Below, one piece after another: positions 1-5,599 of a DNA stretch of 7,807 bases (its first letter is position 1; the number at the start of each line of letters is the position of its first letter). The notes under the pieces are model-generated. The model had not been told where the DNA came from, ran no database searches, and saw only the letters and a list, made by a program, of their open reading frames with translations. The stretch is taken from positions 1 to 7,807 of the forward strand of contig JAQGKN010000143.1 of NCBI GenBank assembly GCA_028290085.1, in the 5' to 3' direction. The translations under genes were made by a program, and so were the position numbers. The DNA comes from Hyphomicrobiales bacterium (lineage in GTDB: Bacteria > Pseudomonadota > Alphaproteobacteria > Rhizobiales > Beijerinckiaceae).

Positions 1-1053
1 CGGACCATAGGAGAGGCGGATGAGCCGGTTCACCGCGAGGCCGAGATGTTCGAGCACGCGCTTGATTTCGCGATTCTTGCCTTCGCGCAGGCCCATGGTG
101 AGCCAGACGTTGGCGCCCTGCACGCGATCGAGATTGGCCTCGATCCCGGCATAATCGATGCCTTCGATCGTGATGCCCTTGCGCAACTCGTCGAGCTGCG
201 CCTGATCGGTCGTGCCATTGGCGCGCACGCGATACCGGCGCAGCCAGCCGGTGGATGGCAGTTCCAGCACGCGTGCCAGGCCGCCGTCATTGGTCAGCAG
301 CAGGAGTCCCTCGGTGTTGATGTCGAGGCGGCCGATGGTGACGACGCGGGGCAGGTCGGCGGGCAGCGCATCGAAGATCGTCGCGCGTCCCTCCGGATCG
401 TGGTCGGTGGTGACGAGCCCGCGCGGCTTGTTGAACAGGAACAGGCGCGTGCGCTCACGCGCCGCAAGCGGCTTGCCATCGACCGTGATGCGATCCTGCA
501 TGGTCACATTGACGGCGGGCGTGGTCAGCACCTCGCCATTGACGGCGACGCGGCCCTCGGCGATCCAGGCCTCGGCATCGCGACGCGAGCACAGGCCCAC
601 GCGCGCCATCGTCTTGGCGATGCGCTCGCCTTCAAACGTGCTGGGCGCTGTCAGCGGCTCGGCACGCACGACGCGCCTGGGCTTGTCGAAATGCTTGGCT
701 GGCGGCCCCTTGGGAGGCTTCGGCGAATATTCCTTGGGGGCGTAGACGCGCGGAGCGCTCTCGGCGCCTTCCTCGCGGCGACGCATGGGTCGCTCGCCGC
801 CCGGTGCCTTGCGGAAGGGCTTATCGCCAAAAGGCTTGTCGCCGAAGCTCTTGCCCGCAGGCTTGGCGTCGCTGCGCGAACGCGGCCGCTCGGCGCTTTT
901 CGAGCCGCCGGACTTGGCGCCGCCAAATTTCGGCGCGCCGGATTTGCCGCCGGACGCACCGGGACGTGAATTGCGCGCGCCGCCGCGCGGGCCGCCTTTG
1001 GAGGCACCCGCCTTGCGCGGACGGGGGGCTTTGTGATTGCTGTTGTCGCTCAT
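1..1053 (-). CDS. rluB: 23S rRNA pseudouridine synthase, RluB/RsuA family, with long basic N-terminal extension (3' end cut by window)
   Basis: 351 codons are visible from the ATG at 1053-1051; the C-terminus and stop lie outside the window. An enzyme of this family isomerises a specific uridine to pseudouridine in ribosomal RNA; RluB acts on 23S rRNA helix 80. Residues 1-140 are low-complexity and rich in Gly, Lys, Arg, Pro and Ser, with a short FGDKPFGDKPF repeat near residues 70-80. An S4 RNA-binding domain follows (about 141-195, with the typical MARVGLCSRRDAE stretch). The catalytic domain carries GRLDINTEGLLLLTNDG at 241-257, where D244 is the expected nucleophilic aspartate. The family-typical GLREGKNREIKRVLEHLGL block lies at 321-339 and NRLIRLSYGP ends the visible part. 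An AGGA four bases before the ATG supports the start. It diverges from tadA across 45 bases. RluB rather than RluE or RsuA is chosen from the S4 domain plus long basic extension; exact target specificity is not proven. Confidence 0.93.
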   Translation of the reverse strand, partial: MSDNSNHKAPRPRKAGASKGGPRGGARNSRPGASGGKSGAPKFGGAKSGGSKSAERPRSRSDAKPAGKSFGDKPFGDKPFRKAPGGERPMRRREEGAESAPRVYAPKEYSPKPPKGPPAKHFDKPRRVVRAEPLTAPSTFEGERIAKTMARVGLCSRRDAEAWIAEGRVAVNGEVLTTPAVNVTMQDRITVDGKPLAARERTRLFLFNKPRGLVTTDHDPEGRATIFDALPADLPRVVTIGRLDINTEGLLLLTNDGGLARVLELPSTGWLRRYRVRANGTTDQAQLDELRKGITIEGIDYAGIEANLDRVQGANVWLTMGLREGKNREIKRVLEHLGLAVNRLIRLSYGP

Positions 1054-1098
1054 ACGATCCTGATAGCAGACTGTGCCTATGAAAGTCGATTAATCCCA

Positions 1099-1560
1099 AT
1101 GACTCCCGCGCAGGAAGAATCACAGGATCCGATGAGTGTGGCCTTTGCACGAGCCCGCGAGGCGGCCGAGCTGGGCGAAGTGCCCGTGGGCGCAGCGATT
1201 GTGCTCGGTGGCGAGATCGTCGCGAGCGCCGGCAACCGCACGCTGATCGACCGCGACCCCACGGCCCACGCCGAGATGCTGGCCATCCGCGAGGCCGCGC
1301 GCGTGCTGGGGTCGGAACGGCTGATCGGCTGCGATCTCTATGTAACGCTGGAGCCCTGCGCCATGTGCGCAGGCGCCATCTCCTTCGGCCGCCTGCGCCG
1401 CGTCTATTTCGCCGCGGCCGATCCGAAGGGCGGGGCGGTGGAGCACGGGCCGCGCTTTTTCGCACAAGCTACCTGCCACCACGCGCCGGACGTTTACGGC
1501 GGAATCCGCGAGGCCGAGGCGGCGGAGCTGCTGCGTGGGTTCTTTAAAGAAAGACGTTGA
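1099..1560 (+). CDS. tadA: tRNA-specific adenosine deaminase (wobble A34 to inosine)
   Basis: The product converts adenosine 34 to inosine in the anticodon of tRNA-Arg(ACG), an essential function in most bacteria. From the ATG at 1099 it is 153 residues, about the usual TadA length. The zinc/catalytic motif HAE is at residues 57-59 (H57 ligand, E59 proton shuttle) inside DPTAHAEMLAIREAAR. The second zinc motif PCAMC is at 86-90 (C87 and C90) inside TLEPCAMCAGAI. The early GEVPVGAAIV segment (27-35) is typical. A cytosine or guanine deaminase is less likely because of the GEVPVGA and TLEPCxMCAGA signatures and the CHHAPDVYGG tail seen in alphaproteobacterial TadA. An in-frame ATG at 1132, with AGGA four bases upstream, is a credible alternative start that would remove 11 residues. 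Starting at 1033 would overlap the rluB start and add an unusual N-terminus. The gene ends nine bases before the stop of a converging gene, with no obvious terminator between them. Confidence 0.95.
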   Translation: MTPAQEESQDPMSVAFARAREAAELGEVPVGAAIVLGGEIVASAGNRTLIDRDPTAHAEMLAIREAARVLGSERLIGCDLYVTLEPCAMCAGAISFGRLRRVYFAAADPKGGAVEHGPRFFAQATCHHAPDVYGGIREAEAAELLRGFFKERR

Positions 1561-1569
1561 GCGGCATCT

Positions 1570-1902
1570 TCAAAGGTACTTCGCATCGTCGCCAACGAGG
1601 TCGGGACGGAAATTCGGCGGCACTGGAATTCCGTAGCCGCGCGCGTTCTCCTCAAAAAAGAGGCGACCGTCTTTGTGATAATTGCTGGCGTAAAGCTCGG
1701 CACCCAGAAGCTGAAGCGCACAAACAAGAGCCTGCATCGAATCCGCGCCGCCAACCTTCAAGATACGTTCGCCCTCAGGCCAAGCAATCGAGAAGCTGCA
1801 GAACCAGGAAGCCCCTTCCAGGACAGGCGCAATCAGCGTGATTTTGATGTCCTTGGTTGAAAAGGCGTCCTTCAATGAAAGACGTCGTTCTGCGATAATC
1901 AT
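1570..1902 (-). CDS. Small DUF6968-like protein, second gene of a two-gene cassette
   Basis: 110 residues from the ATG at 1902-1900. I recognise only a resemblance to the DUF6968 type of small protein: an N-terminal IAERRLSL strand, a central VGGADSMQALVCALQLLGAELY helix in two parts (about residues 51-73) and a C-terminal GYGIPVPPNF segment (about 89-98) near the end. No enzymatic motif, signal peptide or membrane segment is visible. The start at 1902 is preferred over the in-frame ATG at 1944 because the upstream gene stops at 1910 and its TGA forms a TGAGG Shine-Dalgarno-like element five bases before this ATG, a classic coupled arrangement. It has no promoter of its own that I can see and would be read from the promoter at 2352-2380. 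By position and size it could be the cognate partner (antidote or immunity protein) of the upstream product; that is inference. It converges on tadA with nine bases between stops. Confidence 0.72.
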   Translation of the reverse strand: MIIAERRLSLKDAFSTKDIKITLIAPVLEGASWFCSFSIAWPEGERILKVGGADSMQALVCALQLLGAELYASNYHKDGRLFFEENARGYGIPVPPNFRPDLVGDDAKYL

Positions 1903-1907
1903 AGGAG

Positions 1908-1912
1908 CCTCA
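1908..1912 (-). promoter_or_regulatory. Stop-overlapping ribosome binding site (TGAGG) that sets the start of the DUF6968-like gene
   Basis: The TGA stop of the upstream small gene (1912-1910) runs straight into GG, giving TGAGG, followed by five bases and ATG at 1902. Terminating ribosomes would sit on the next start, so the two proteins are probably made in linked amounts. Confidence 0.6.
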
Positions 1913-2323
1913 TTTATATGGAAAGAACGGGATAGGATCAGCACGCAAGCAGGCTGAATATCTGAAATTGGCCTGCGCCCAGCAGGCGCCGGAATTCAGT
2001 TTTGTGCAAACCAGACCGTCCAGATAGAGTTGGGTTTCGCAGGTTTCCAGCAGAGCGGTGTCGATCCAACCTTCTTCCGATGAGTTCCCGTCGCCACCGC
2101 CGCTTGTCCACTCACCACCATCTGAATTTCCAGCCGGAACGCGTGGCTGATCAGCGTTATTTTTTCGCAGTGTGCGCACTGCGCGCGCCAGTTCCAAATT
2201 GGTAGGCGGTTGGCCTGAGACAAGAAACGCTCGGAACCGCACACGCTCGATAATTGAGGCAGGGACATCCTCGGGAAACGAATTCAAACACTTCTTGAGA
2301 TCACGAGCTAATGAATAGGTCAT
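1910..2323 (-). CDS. Orphan small protein with PRVPAG..GGEWT motif and cysteine-containing C-terminus (possible effector/toxin-like)
   Basis: 137 residues from the ATG at 2323-2321; function not recognised. Three regions are visible: an N-terminal, probably helical part (1-55) with ERVRFRAFLVSGQPPTNLELARAVRTLR; a polar linker with DQPRVPAGNSDGGEWTSGGG at 58-77; and a C-terminal region (90-137) with four cysteines at 95, 106, 114 and 125, ending in a Pro/Phe-rich tail (DPIPFFPYK). Small alphaproteobacterial proteins with a PRVPAG..GGQWT element before a variable C-terminal domain occur, from my recall, in toxin-like and phage-associated settings; this is the only functional hint. There is a further cysteine at 12. 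The in-frame ATG at 2383 would start inside the -35 element, so it is not used. No strong Shine-Dalgarno is seen before 2323, so the transcript leader is short and weakly led. It is the first gene of a coupled pair. It could equally be a secreted or envelope structural protein. Confidence 0.65.
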   Translation of the reverse strand: MTYSLARDLKKCLNSFPEDVPASIIERVRFRAFLVSGQPPTNLELARAVRTLRKNNADQPRVPAGNSDGGEWTSGGGDGNSSEEGWIDTALLETCETQLYLDGLVCTKLNSGACWAQANFRYSACLRADPIPFFPYK

Positions 2324-2351
2324 TTTGAAAAACCGATGTTGATAATAAGAA

Positions 2352-2380
2352 AATATACCTTTAATAGGAAAAAAAGTCAA
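2352..2380 (-). promoter_or_regulatory. Near-consensus sigma70-type promoter for the small two-gene cassette
   Basis: Reading the minus strand, TTGACT (2380-2375) is followed by exactly 17 bases and TATATT (2357-2352). Each hexamer matches five of six positions of the canonical TTGACA/TATAAT. Transcription would begin near 2345, about 20 bases before the ATG at 2323. The surrounding 70 bases (2321-2390) contain only 18 G or C, against the high-GC background of the window. Confidence 0.72.
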
Positions 2381-2383
2381 CAA

Positions 2384-2580
2384 CCTAGATTGCGGTCAAG
2401 TGACCTTGGCACAGGTCGCGACGCACATGGCGGAACGGCTGGCAGCTGCATGGCCGCCAACGCGGTGGACTAAAGCGATCAACATGATTTGAGGGCGGCG
2501 GTCTCTTCACAACTAAAACGACAAAAGCCGCACTGTTCGCGCGTTCTTTTCATTTGCTTTGCCGGGTGCCGCATAGACAC
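2384..2580. other. Intergenic stretch with no recognisable gene
   Basis: About 200 bases between the cassette promoter and the end of the reductase gene. A plus-strand frame open at 2400-2489 and closed by TGA at 2490-2492 reads VTLAQVATHMAERLAAAWPP and onward for a few residues. It matches nothing I know and could be a gene remnant or chance. I see no strong hairpin terminator for the reductase operon, no tRNA and no inverted repeats marking an insertion. Confidence 0.4.
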
Positions 2581-3570
2581 TCACGCCGCCTTCGTCGCCT
2601 GCGGCCGGTACGCCGTATCCAGCGTGATCGATCCACCCACCGCACGCGAAACGCAGGCGCAGATCTTCTCGTTGTGCTCCTTCTCGTGATCGCTCAGGAA
2701 CACGTCGCGATGATCGATCTGGCCCTCGACCTCTAGCACGTCGAGCGCGCAGAGGCCGCATTCGCCGCGTCGGCAATCGGCCATCACATCGACGCCCGCT
2801 GCTTCCAGAGTGTCGAGAAGCGAGCCATCCACGGGCACTTCGAGGTCGATTCCCAGACGCGGTATTTTCACGCGGAACGGCTCGGGTGCGAACAGGCCGC
2901 CGCTGGCGAAGGTCTCGAAGCGGAGATCCGCGAGCGGGCGCTGCGCCTGTGCCCAGGCCGCGCGGGCCGCGTCCAGCATGCGCAAGGGGCCGCAGAGATA
3001 GAGTTGCGCACCGGGCGCGAGGGCTGCGATTTCGCCCGTCAAGTCGAGGCGATGGCCCTCGTCGGAAATACGCGTCTCGATGCGCGCGCCGTAGAGCCCC
3101 TGCAGATGGTCGAGGAAGGCAGCGTCGGGCCTGCTGCGGCAGGCATAGATCATGCGCCAGTTCGCATGCGCGCGCTCCAGCGCGGCGACCATGGAGACGA
3201 TGGGCGTGATGCCGATTCCGCCTGCGATCAGCAGATATTCGGGCCGTCCGAATTCCAGCGCGAAGAGATTATGCGGCTCTGTAATCGAGAGACGCGCGCC
3301 CACTGGCAGTCCCCACATGTAGCGCGAGCCGCCACGGCTGTCCTCGTGGCTCTTGACGGCGATGCGATAGCGCGTGCCATCGCCCGTCCCGACGAGCGAA
3401 TAGGAGCGGTGGTCAGGCCGCCCCTCGATCATCACCTCGACATTGAGATGCGAGCCCGGCGCGTAAGGACGTGCCCCTTGCGCGGGCACAATCGTGAATT
3501 CACGAACCGACGGCGCGACATCGTGGATCGCGGCGATCTTCGCTTCGCTCCATGTCATGGCGTAACGCAT
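2581..3570 (-). CDS. VanB/PDR-type reductase: FMN, NAD(P) and plant-type [2Fe-2S] domains in one chain
   Basis: 329 residues, the usual length of phthalate dioxygenase reductase and vanillate O-demethylase reductase. It would take hydride from NAD(P)H onto FMN and pass single electrons through its [2Fe-2S] cluster to the Rieske oxygenase encoded two genes upstream. The flavin-binding RSYS motif is at 55-58. The nucleotide-binding GGIGITP motif is at 117-123, with CGP at 193-195. A C-terminal ferredoxin domain has C266, C271 and C274 in the Cx4Cx2C pattern, with the fourth ligand at C304 or C306. The domain order FMN-NAD-[2Fe-2S] is specific to the PDR class and distinguishes it from ferredoxin-first reductases. 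The start is supported by AGGAG six bases upstream (3581-3577). It begins 13 bases after the GntR gene and is the last gene of the operon. It resembles vanB, but because the substrate of the partner is unproven no gene symbol is assigned. Confidence 0.93.
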   Translation of the reverse strand: MRYAMTWSEAKIAAIHDVAPSVREFTIVPAQGARPYAPGSHLNVEVMIEGRPDHRSYSLVGTGDGTRYRIAVKSHEDSRGGSRYMWGLPVGARLSITEPHNLFALEFGRPEYLLIAGGIGITPIVSMVAALERAHANWRMIYACRSRPDAAFLDHLQGLYGARIETRISDEGHRLDLTGEIAALAPGAQLYLCGPLRMLDAARAAWAQAQRPLADLRFETFASGGLFAPEPFRVKIPRLGIDLEVPVDGSLLDTLEAAGVDVMADCRRGECGLCALDVLEVEGQIDHRDVFLSDHEKEHNEKICACVSRAVGGSITLDTAYRPQATKAA

Positions 3571-3583
3571 CGAAGTCTCCTGT

Positions 3584-4336
3584 TCATCGCGCGCGGCGGA
3601 TCAGTGCCGATCCGGCGACGAGATCGAGTGTCGTCTGGTTTTCGAGTGCGAGCTGCAGATTGCGCCGCGCGAGGCGGGCGTGTTCGCGCATGATCGCGTC
3701 GGCGCGTTCGCCCTCGCGATTGGCGATGGCCTCGACCACGCAGCGATGCTGGTCCTGCGCGACGATAAGGATCGTGCGCGCTTGCGGCAGAGCCGATTGC
3801 GCCATCACGAAGCCTGATGGCGAGGCAAAGGGCAAAGCGCCCGCGCGCTCCGCCTGCCGGATCATCACGGGGCTGCCCGAGAGTTCATGCAGCGCCGCAT
3901 GAAAGCGCGCGTTCAGCCTCACGTAATCGGAAAAGTGCTCGAGGCTCGATTCCATCGCATCGATGAGAACGTCGATTTCGGCGAGGCAATCCCTGATGTC
4001 GGCGAGAGCCGCATCCGACACGCCGCGCTGCGCAGCGGCGCGTGCCACGAGCCCCTCCATCGCGCCGCGCACTTCGATGGCGTCGAAAATATCGGCCTCC
4101 GTAAAGGCTTTTACGGAAAAGCCGCCCGAGGGAATGGGCTCGATCAGCCCTTCCTCTTCGAGTCGCACCAGAGCCATGCGCACCGGAGTGCGCGAGGCCC
4201 CGGTGCGTTCCACCATGGAGAGTTCGGAGATGCGCTCGCCCGGCGCCAGCGCACCCGACAGAATGAGGTCCCGCAGCGAAAGCAAGGCTCTCACCGTTTG
4301 CGAGACCGAACGATCCGGATCGTTGTCGCGCGTCAT
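3584..4336 (-). CDS. GntR-family transcriptional regulator, FadR/VanR subfamily with FCD ligand domain
   Basis: 250 residues. An N-terminal winged helix-turn-helix (about 12-78) has the family signature LRDLILSGALAPGERISELS and the recognition stretch RTGASRTPVRMALVRLEEEGLI. A C-terminal all-helical FCD domain (about 82-230) has the expected metal-site residues: N142 and H146 in NARFH, H197 in QDQHRCV and H219 in MREHARL. Such proteins are dimers that usually repress an adjacent catabolic operon and release DNA when a pathway metabolite binds. The ATG follows the oxygenase stop with a single base between (TGA-G-ATG), so it is translationally coupled. Lying between oxygenase and reductase it would regulate its own expression. 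The two TTGTATACAG boxes in front of the oxygenase are its likely operators. The middle position differs from the more familiar layout in which vanR flanks vanAB. Confidence 0.93.
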   Translation of the reverse strand: MTRDNDPDRSVSQTVRALLSLRDLILSGALAPGERISELSMVERTGASRTPVRMALVRLEEEGLIEPIPSGGFSVKAFTEADIFDAIEVRGAMEGLVARAAAQRGVSDAALADIRDCLAEIDVLIDAMESSLEHFSDYVRLNARFHAALHELSGSPVMIRQAERAGALPFASPSGFVMAQSALPQARTILIVAQDQHRCVVEAIANREGERADAIMREHARLARRNLQLALENQTTLDLVAGSALIRRAR

Positions 4337-4337
4337 C

Positions 4338-5432
4338 TCATTCCGCCGCGTGCTGCTGACGCGGCCGCTCGGCGTCGATCATGCGGTCGATGAGACGGCG
4401 CGCCCAGAGCGCCCCGGAATCGATATTGATATTGTAGAAAACCCGGCCCGGATTTTCGTTGATCGCGCGCTGCTGCGCTTCGAGCACGATTTCGTCCTCG
4501 TGGAAAATGCCGGTCACGCCTTCACGCAATTGGTGTGTGATGCGCTGCTCGCCGAGTTTGTAGTTGCGGCAGAAGGCCCAGAAATAGTGGCAGGTTGTTT
4601 CCGTCTCCGGCGTGATCGTGTTGAGAACAAAGCCGTTGACGCCCTGCGAGCGGTCGCCCTCGGGTGCGCCGCTGCCAGCGGGCGCCACGCCGACATCAAT
4701 GGCGATGGTGCAGGGCGCTTCGAAATTGATGATCTGCCAGCGATCGACATTGCCCGGCTTGCCGAGTTGCCCGGCCCAGAAGGGCGGCGGAACGATGTCG
4801 CGCATCCAGCGTGACACGGTCGCGGTCTTGTCGCTGTAGGTCGTCTGGAAGGGAGCTTCGGCCACGGAGCGATCACCGATGCTCGACCCATGCACGAAGG
4901 TCTCGTGCGTGAGGTCCATCAGATTGTCGAGAACCAGCCGGTAATCGCATTTCACATGGATGGTCTTGCCGTCGCCCGCCCATTCCGGATCGTGGTTCCA
5001 GTGAAGGTCTGGCACGAGCGCGGGGTCGGCGAGCGCCGGGTCACCCATCCACAGCCAGATGTAGCGATGCTTCTCGACGGCGGGGTAGGAGCGAACGCAG
5101 GCGGAGGGGTTGATCGTCTCCTGCGAGGGCATGTGTGTGCAGCGCCCCTGCGAATTATAGGTGAGGCCGTGATAGCCGCAGATCACCTCGTCGCCCTCGA
5201 GTCGCCCCAGCGACAGCGGCACGAGGCGATGCCAGCAGGCATCCTCCAGCGCGGCGACGATTCCGTCCTTGCGGCGGTACATGACGACCTTGCGGTTGCA
5301 GATCGTGCGCGCCAGCAACTCATGCTTCACGTCCACGTCCCAGGCCGCCGCGTACCAGGCGTTCATGGGGAAGGACGGGCGATTCGGATCGGCGAGCATC
5401 TGGCCTGCCGGATGATCCTGACGTGTCGTCAT
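4338..5432 (-). CDS. Rieske non-heme iron oxygenase, VanA-like (aromatic O-demethylase/hydroxylase oxygenase component)
   Basis: 364 residues. The Rieske [2Fe-2S] ligands are C66 and H68 (CWH) and C85 and H88 (CGYH), separated by 16 residues. The mononuclear iron motif D-x2-H-x4-H is at D173, H176, H181 inside DNLMDLTHETFVHGSS, with D169/N170 at the usual bridging position. D313 in HEDEIVLEAQQ is the probable third iron ligand. The C-terminal NIDSGALWARRLIDRMI region (about 336-352) matches VanA-type proteins. These are single-subunit oxygenases that demethylate methoxy aromatics such as vanillate, releasing formaldehyde, or hydroxylate related substrates. Together with the VanB-like reductase this forms a complete two-component system. 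Which aromatic it takes is not readable: vanillate, dicamba-like and phenoxybenzoate-type enzymes share this architecture. The start at 5432 is chosen because GGAGA lies six bases upstream. An in-frame ATG at 5468 lies inside the predicted -10 and would place the operator in coding sequence. First gene of the operon. Confidence 0.93.
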   Translation of the reverse strand: MTTRQDHPAGQMLADPNRPSFPMNAWYAAAWDVDVKHELLARTICNRKVVMYRRKDGIVAALEDACWHRLVPLSLGRLEGDEVICGYHGLTYNSQGRCTHMPSQETINPSACVRSYPAVEKHRYIWLWMGDPALADPALVPDLHWNHDPEWAGDGKTIHVKCDYRLVLDNLMDLTHETFVHGSSIGDRSVAEAPFQTTYSDKTATVSRWMRDIVPPPFWAGQLGKPGNVDRWQIINFEAPCTIAIDVGVAPAGSGAPEGDRSQGVNGFVLNTITPETETTCHYFWAFCRNYKLGEQRITHQLREGVTGIFHEDEIVLEAQQRAINENPGRVFYNINIDSGALWARRLIDRMIDAERPRQQHAAE

Positions 5433-5438
5433 GAGGCG

Positions 5439-5443
5439 TCTCC
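5439..5443 (-). promoter_or_regulatory. Ribosome binding site deciding the oxygenase start
   Basis: GGAGA on the minus strand, six bases before the ATG at 5432. The alternative ATG at 5468 has no such element and overlaps promoter sequence, so translation from 5432 is favoured. Confidence 0.7.
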
Positions 5444-5452
5444 GATGGTTTT

Positions 5453-5462
5453 TTGTATACAG
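5453..5462. promoter_or_regulatory. Putative GntR operator 1 (TTGTATACAG)
   Basis: A palindromic GTATAC core (5455-5460) with near-symmetric flanks, identical over ten bases to the box at 5530-5539. It lies directly downstream of the predicted -10 of the oxygenase operon, covering the expected transcription start, which is the geometry of repression. The form fits the TNGTNNNACNA consensus known for FadR-subfamily GntR regulators. Confidence 0.68.
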
Positions 5463-5463
5463 A

Positions 5464-5491
5464 ACCATATCGCAGCGGCCTCAAGCGTCAA
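5464..5491 (-). promoter_or_regulatory. Predicted promoter of the oxygenase-regulator-reductase operon
   Basis: On the minus strand TTGACG (5491-5486; five of six consensus positions) is followed by 16 bases and TATGGT (5469-5464; four of six). The predicted start near 5457 falls inside operator 1 and gives a leader of about 25 bases with a good ribosome binding site. The -10 is only moderate, so the assignment depends partly on its fit with the operator and leader. Confidence 0.5.
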
Positions 5492-5502
5492 GGGGTTGCC
5501 TC

Positions 5503-5516
5503 ACCATGGGCATGGT
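5503..5516. repeat. Short perfect inverted repeat between the two operator boxes
   Basis: ACCATG-GG-CATGGT, two six-base arms around two bases, roughly between the two TTGTATACAG boxes and just upstream of the predicted -35 of the oxygenase operon. It differs in sequence from those boxes. It could be a binding site for a second regulator; chance cannot be excluded for so short a palindrome. Confidence 0.35.
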
Positions 5517-5529
5517 AATGCGGCCTTCG

Positions 5530-5539
5530 TTGTATACAG
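5530..5539. promoter_or_regulatory. Putative GntR operator 2 (TTGTATACAG)
   Basis: Second identical copy of the ten-base box, with its centre 77 bases from that of operator 1 and about 60 bases upstream of the patatin-like gene. Its position would allow DNA looping with operator 1 or control of the plus-strand hydrolase/binding-protein pair. No other GTATAC box was noticed elsewhere in the window. Confidence 0.62.
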
Positions 5540-5599
5540 TGGCGCTGTGGGTCAATAGCCCTATCTACCAAAGTCGTAGTTTGCTGTAAGACATGCCGC

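Noticed and set aside
46..969. Plus-strand 307-codon open frame
   Set aside because: It runs antisense to rluB, whose translation has S4 and catalytic motifs. The plus frame has no recognisable domain and arises from high-GC codon bias.
1033..1098. Earlier in-frame start for tadA at 1033
   Set aside because: It would overlap the rluB start and add 22 residues without family precedent; starts at 1099 or 1132 give normal TadA length.
821..1465. Minus-strand 214-codon open frame across rluB start and tadA
   Set aside because: Overlaps both real genes out of frame; the product is extremely Arg-rich without a domain.
1540..1551. Perfect 12-base palindrome TTCTTTAAAGAA at the end of tadA, as a terminator
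   Set aside because: It has no loop and only AT-rich arms inside the coding sequence, so it cannot form a stable terminator hairpin.
3004..3693. Plus-strand 229-codon open frame
   Set aside because: Opposes the reductase and the end of the GntR gene; composition is typical of a shadow frame.
5433..5468. Earlier in-frame start for the oxygenase at 5468
   Set aside because: It lies in the predicted -10, would place operator 1 in coding sequence and lacks a ribosome binding site, unlike 5432.
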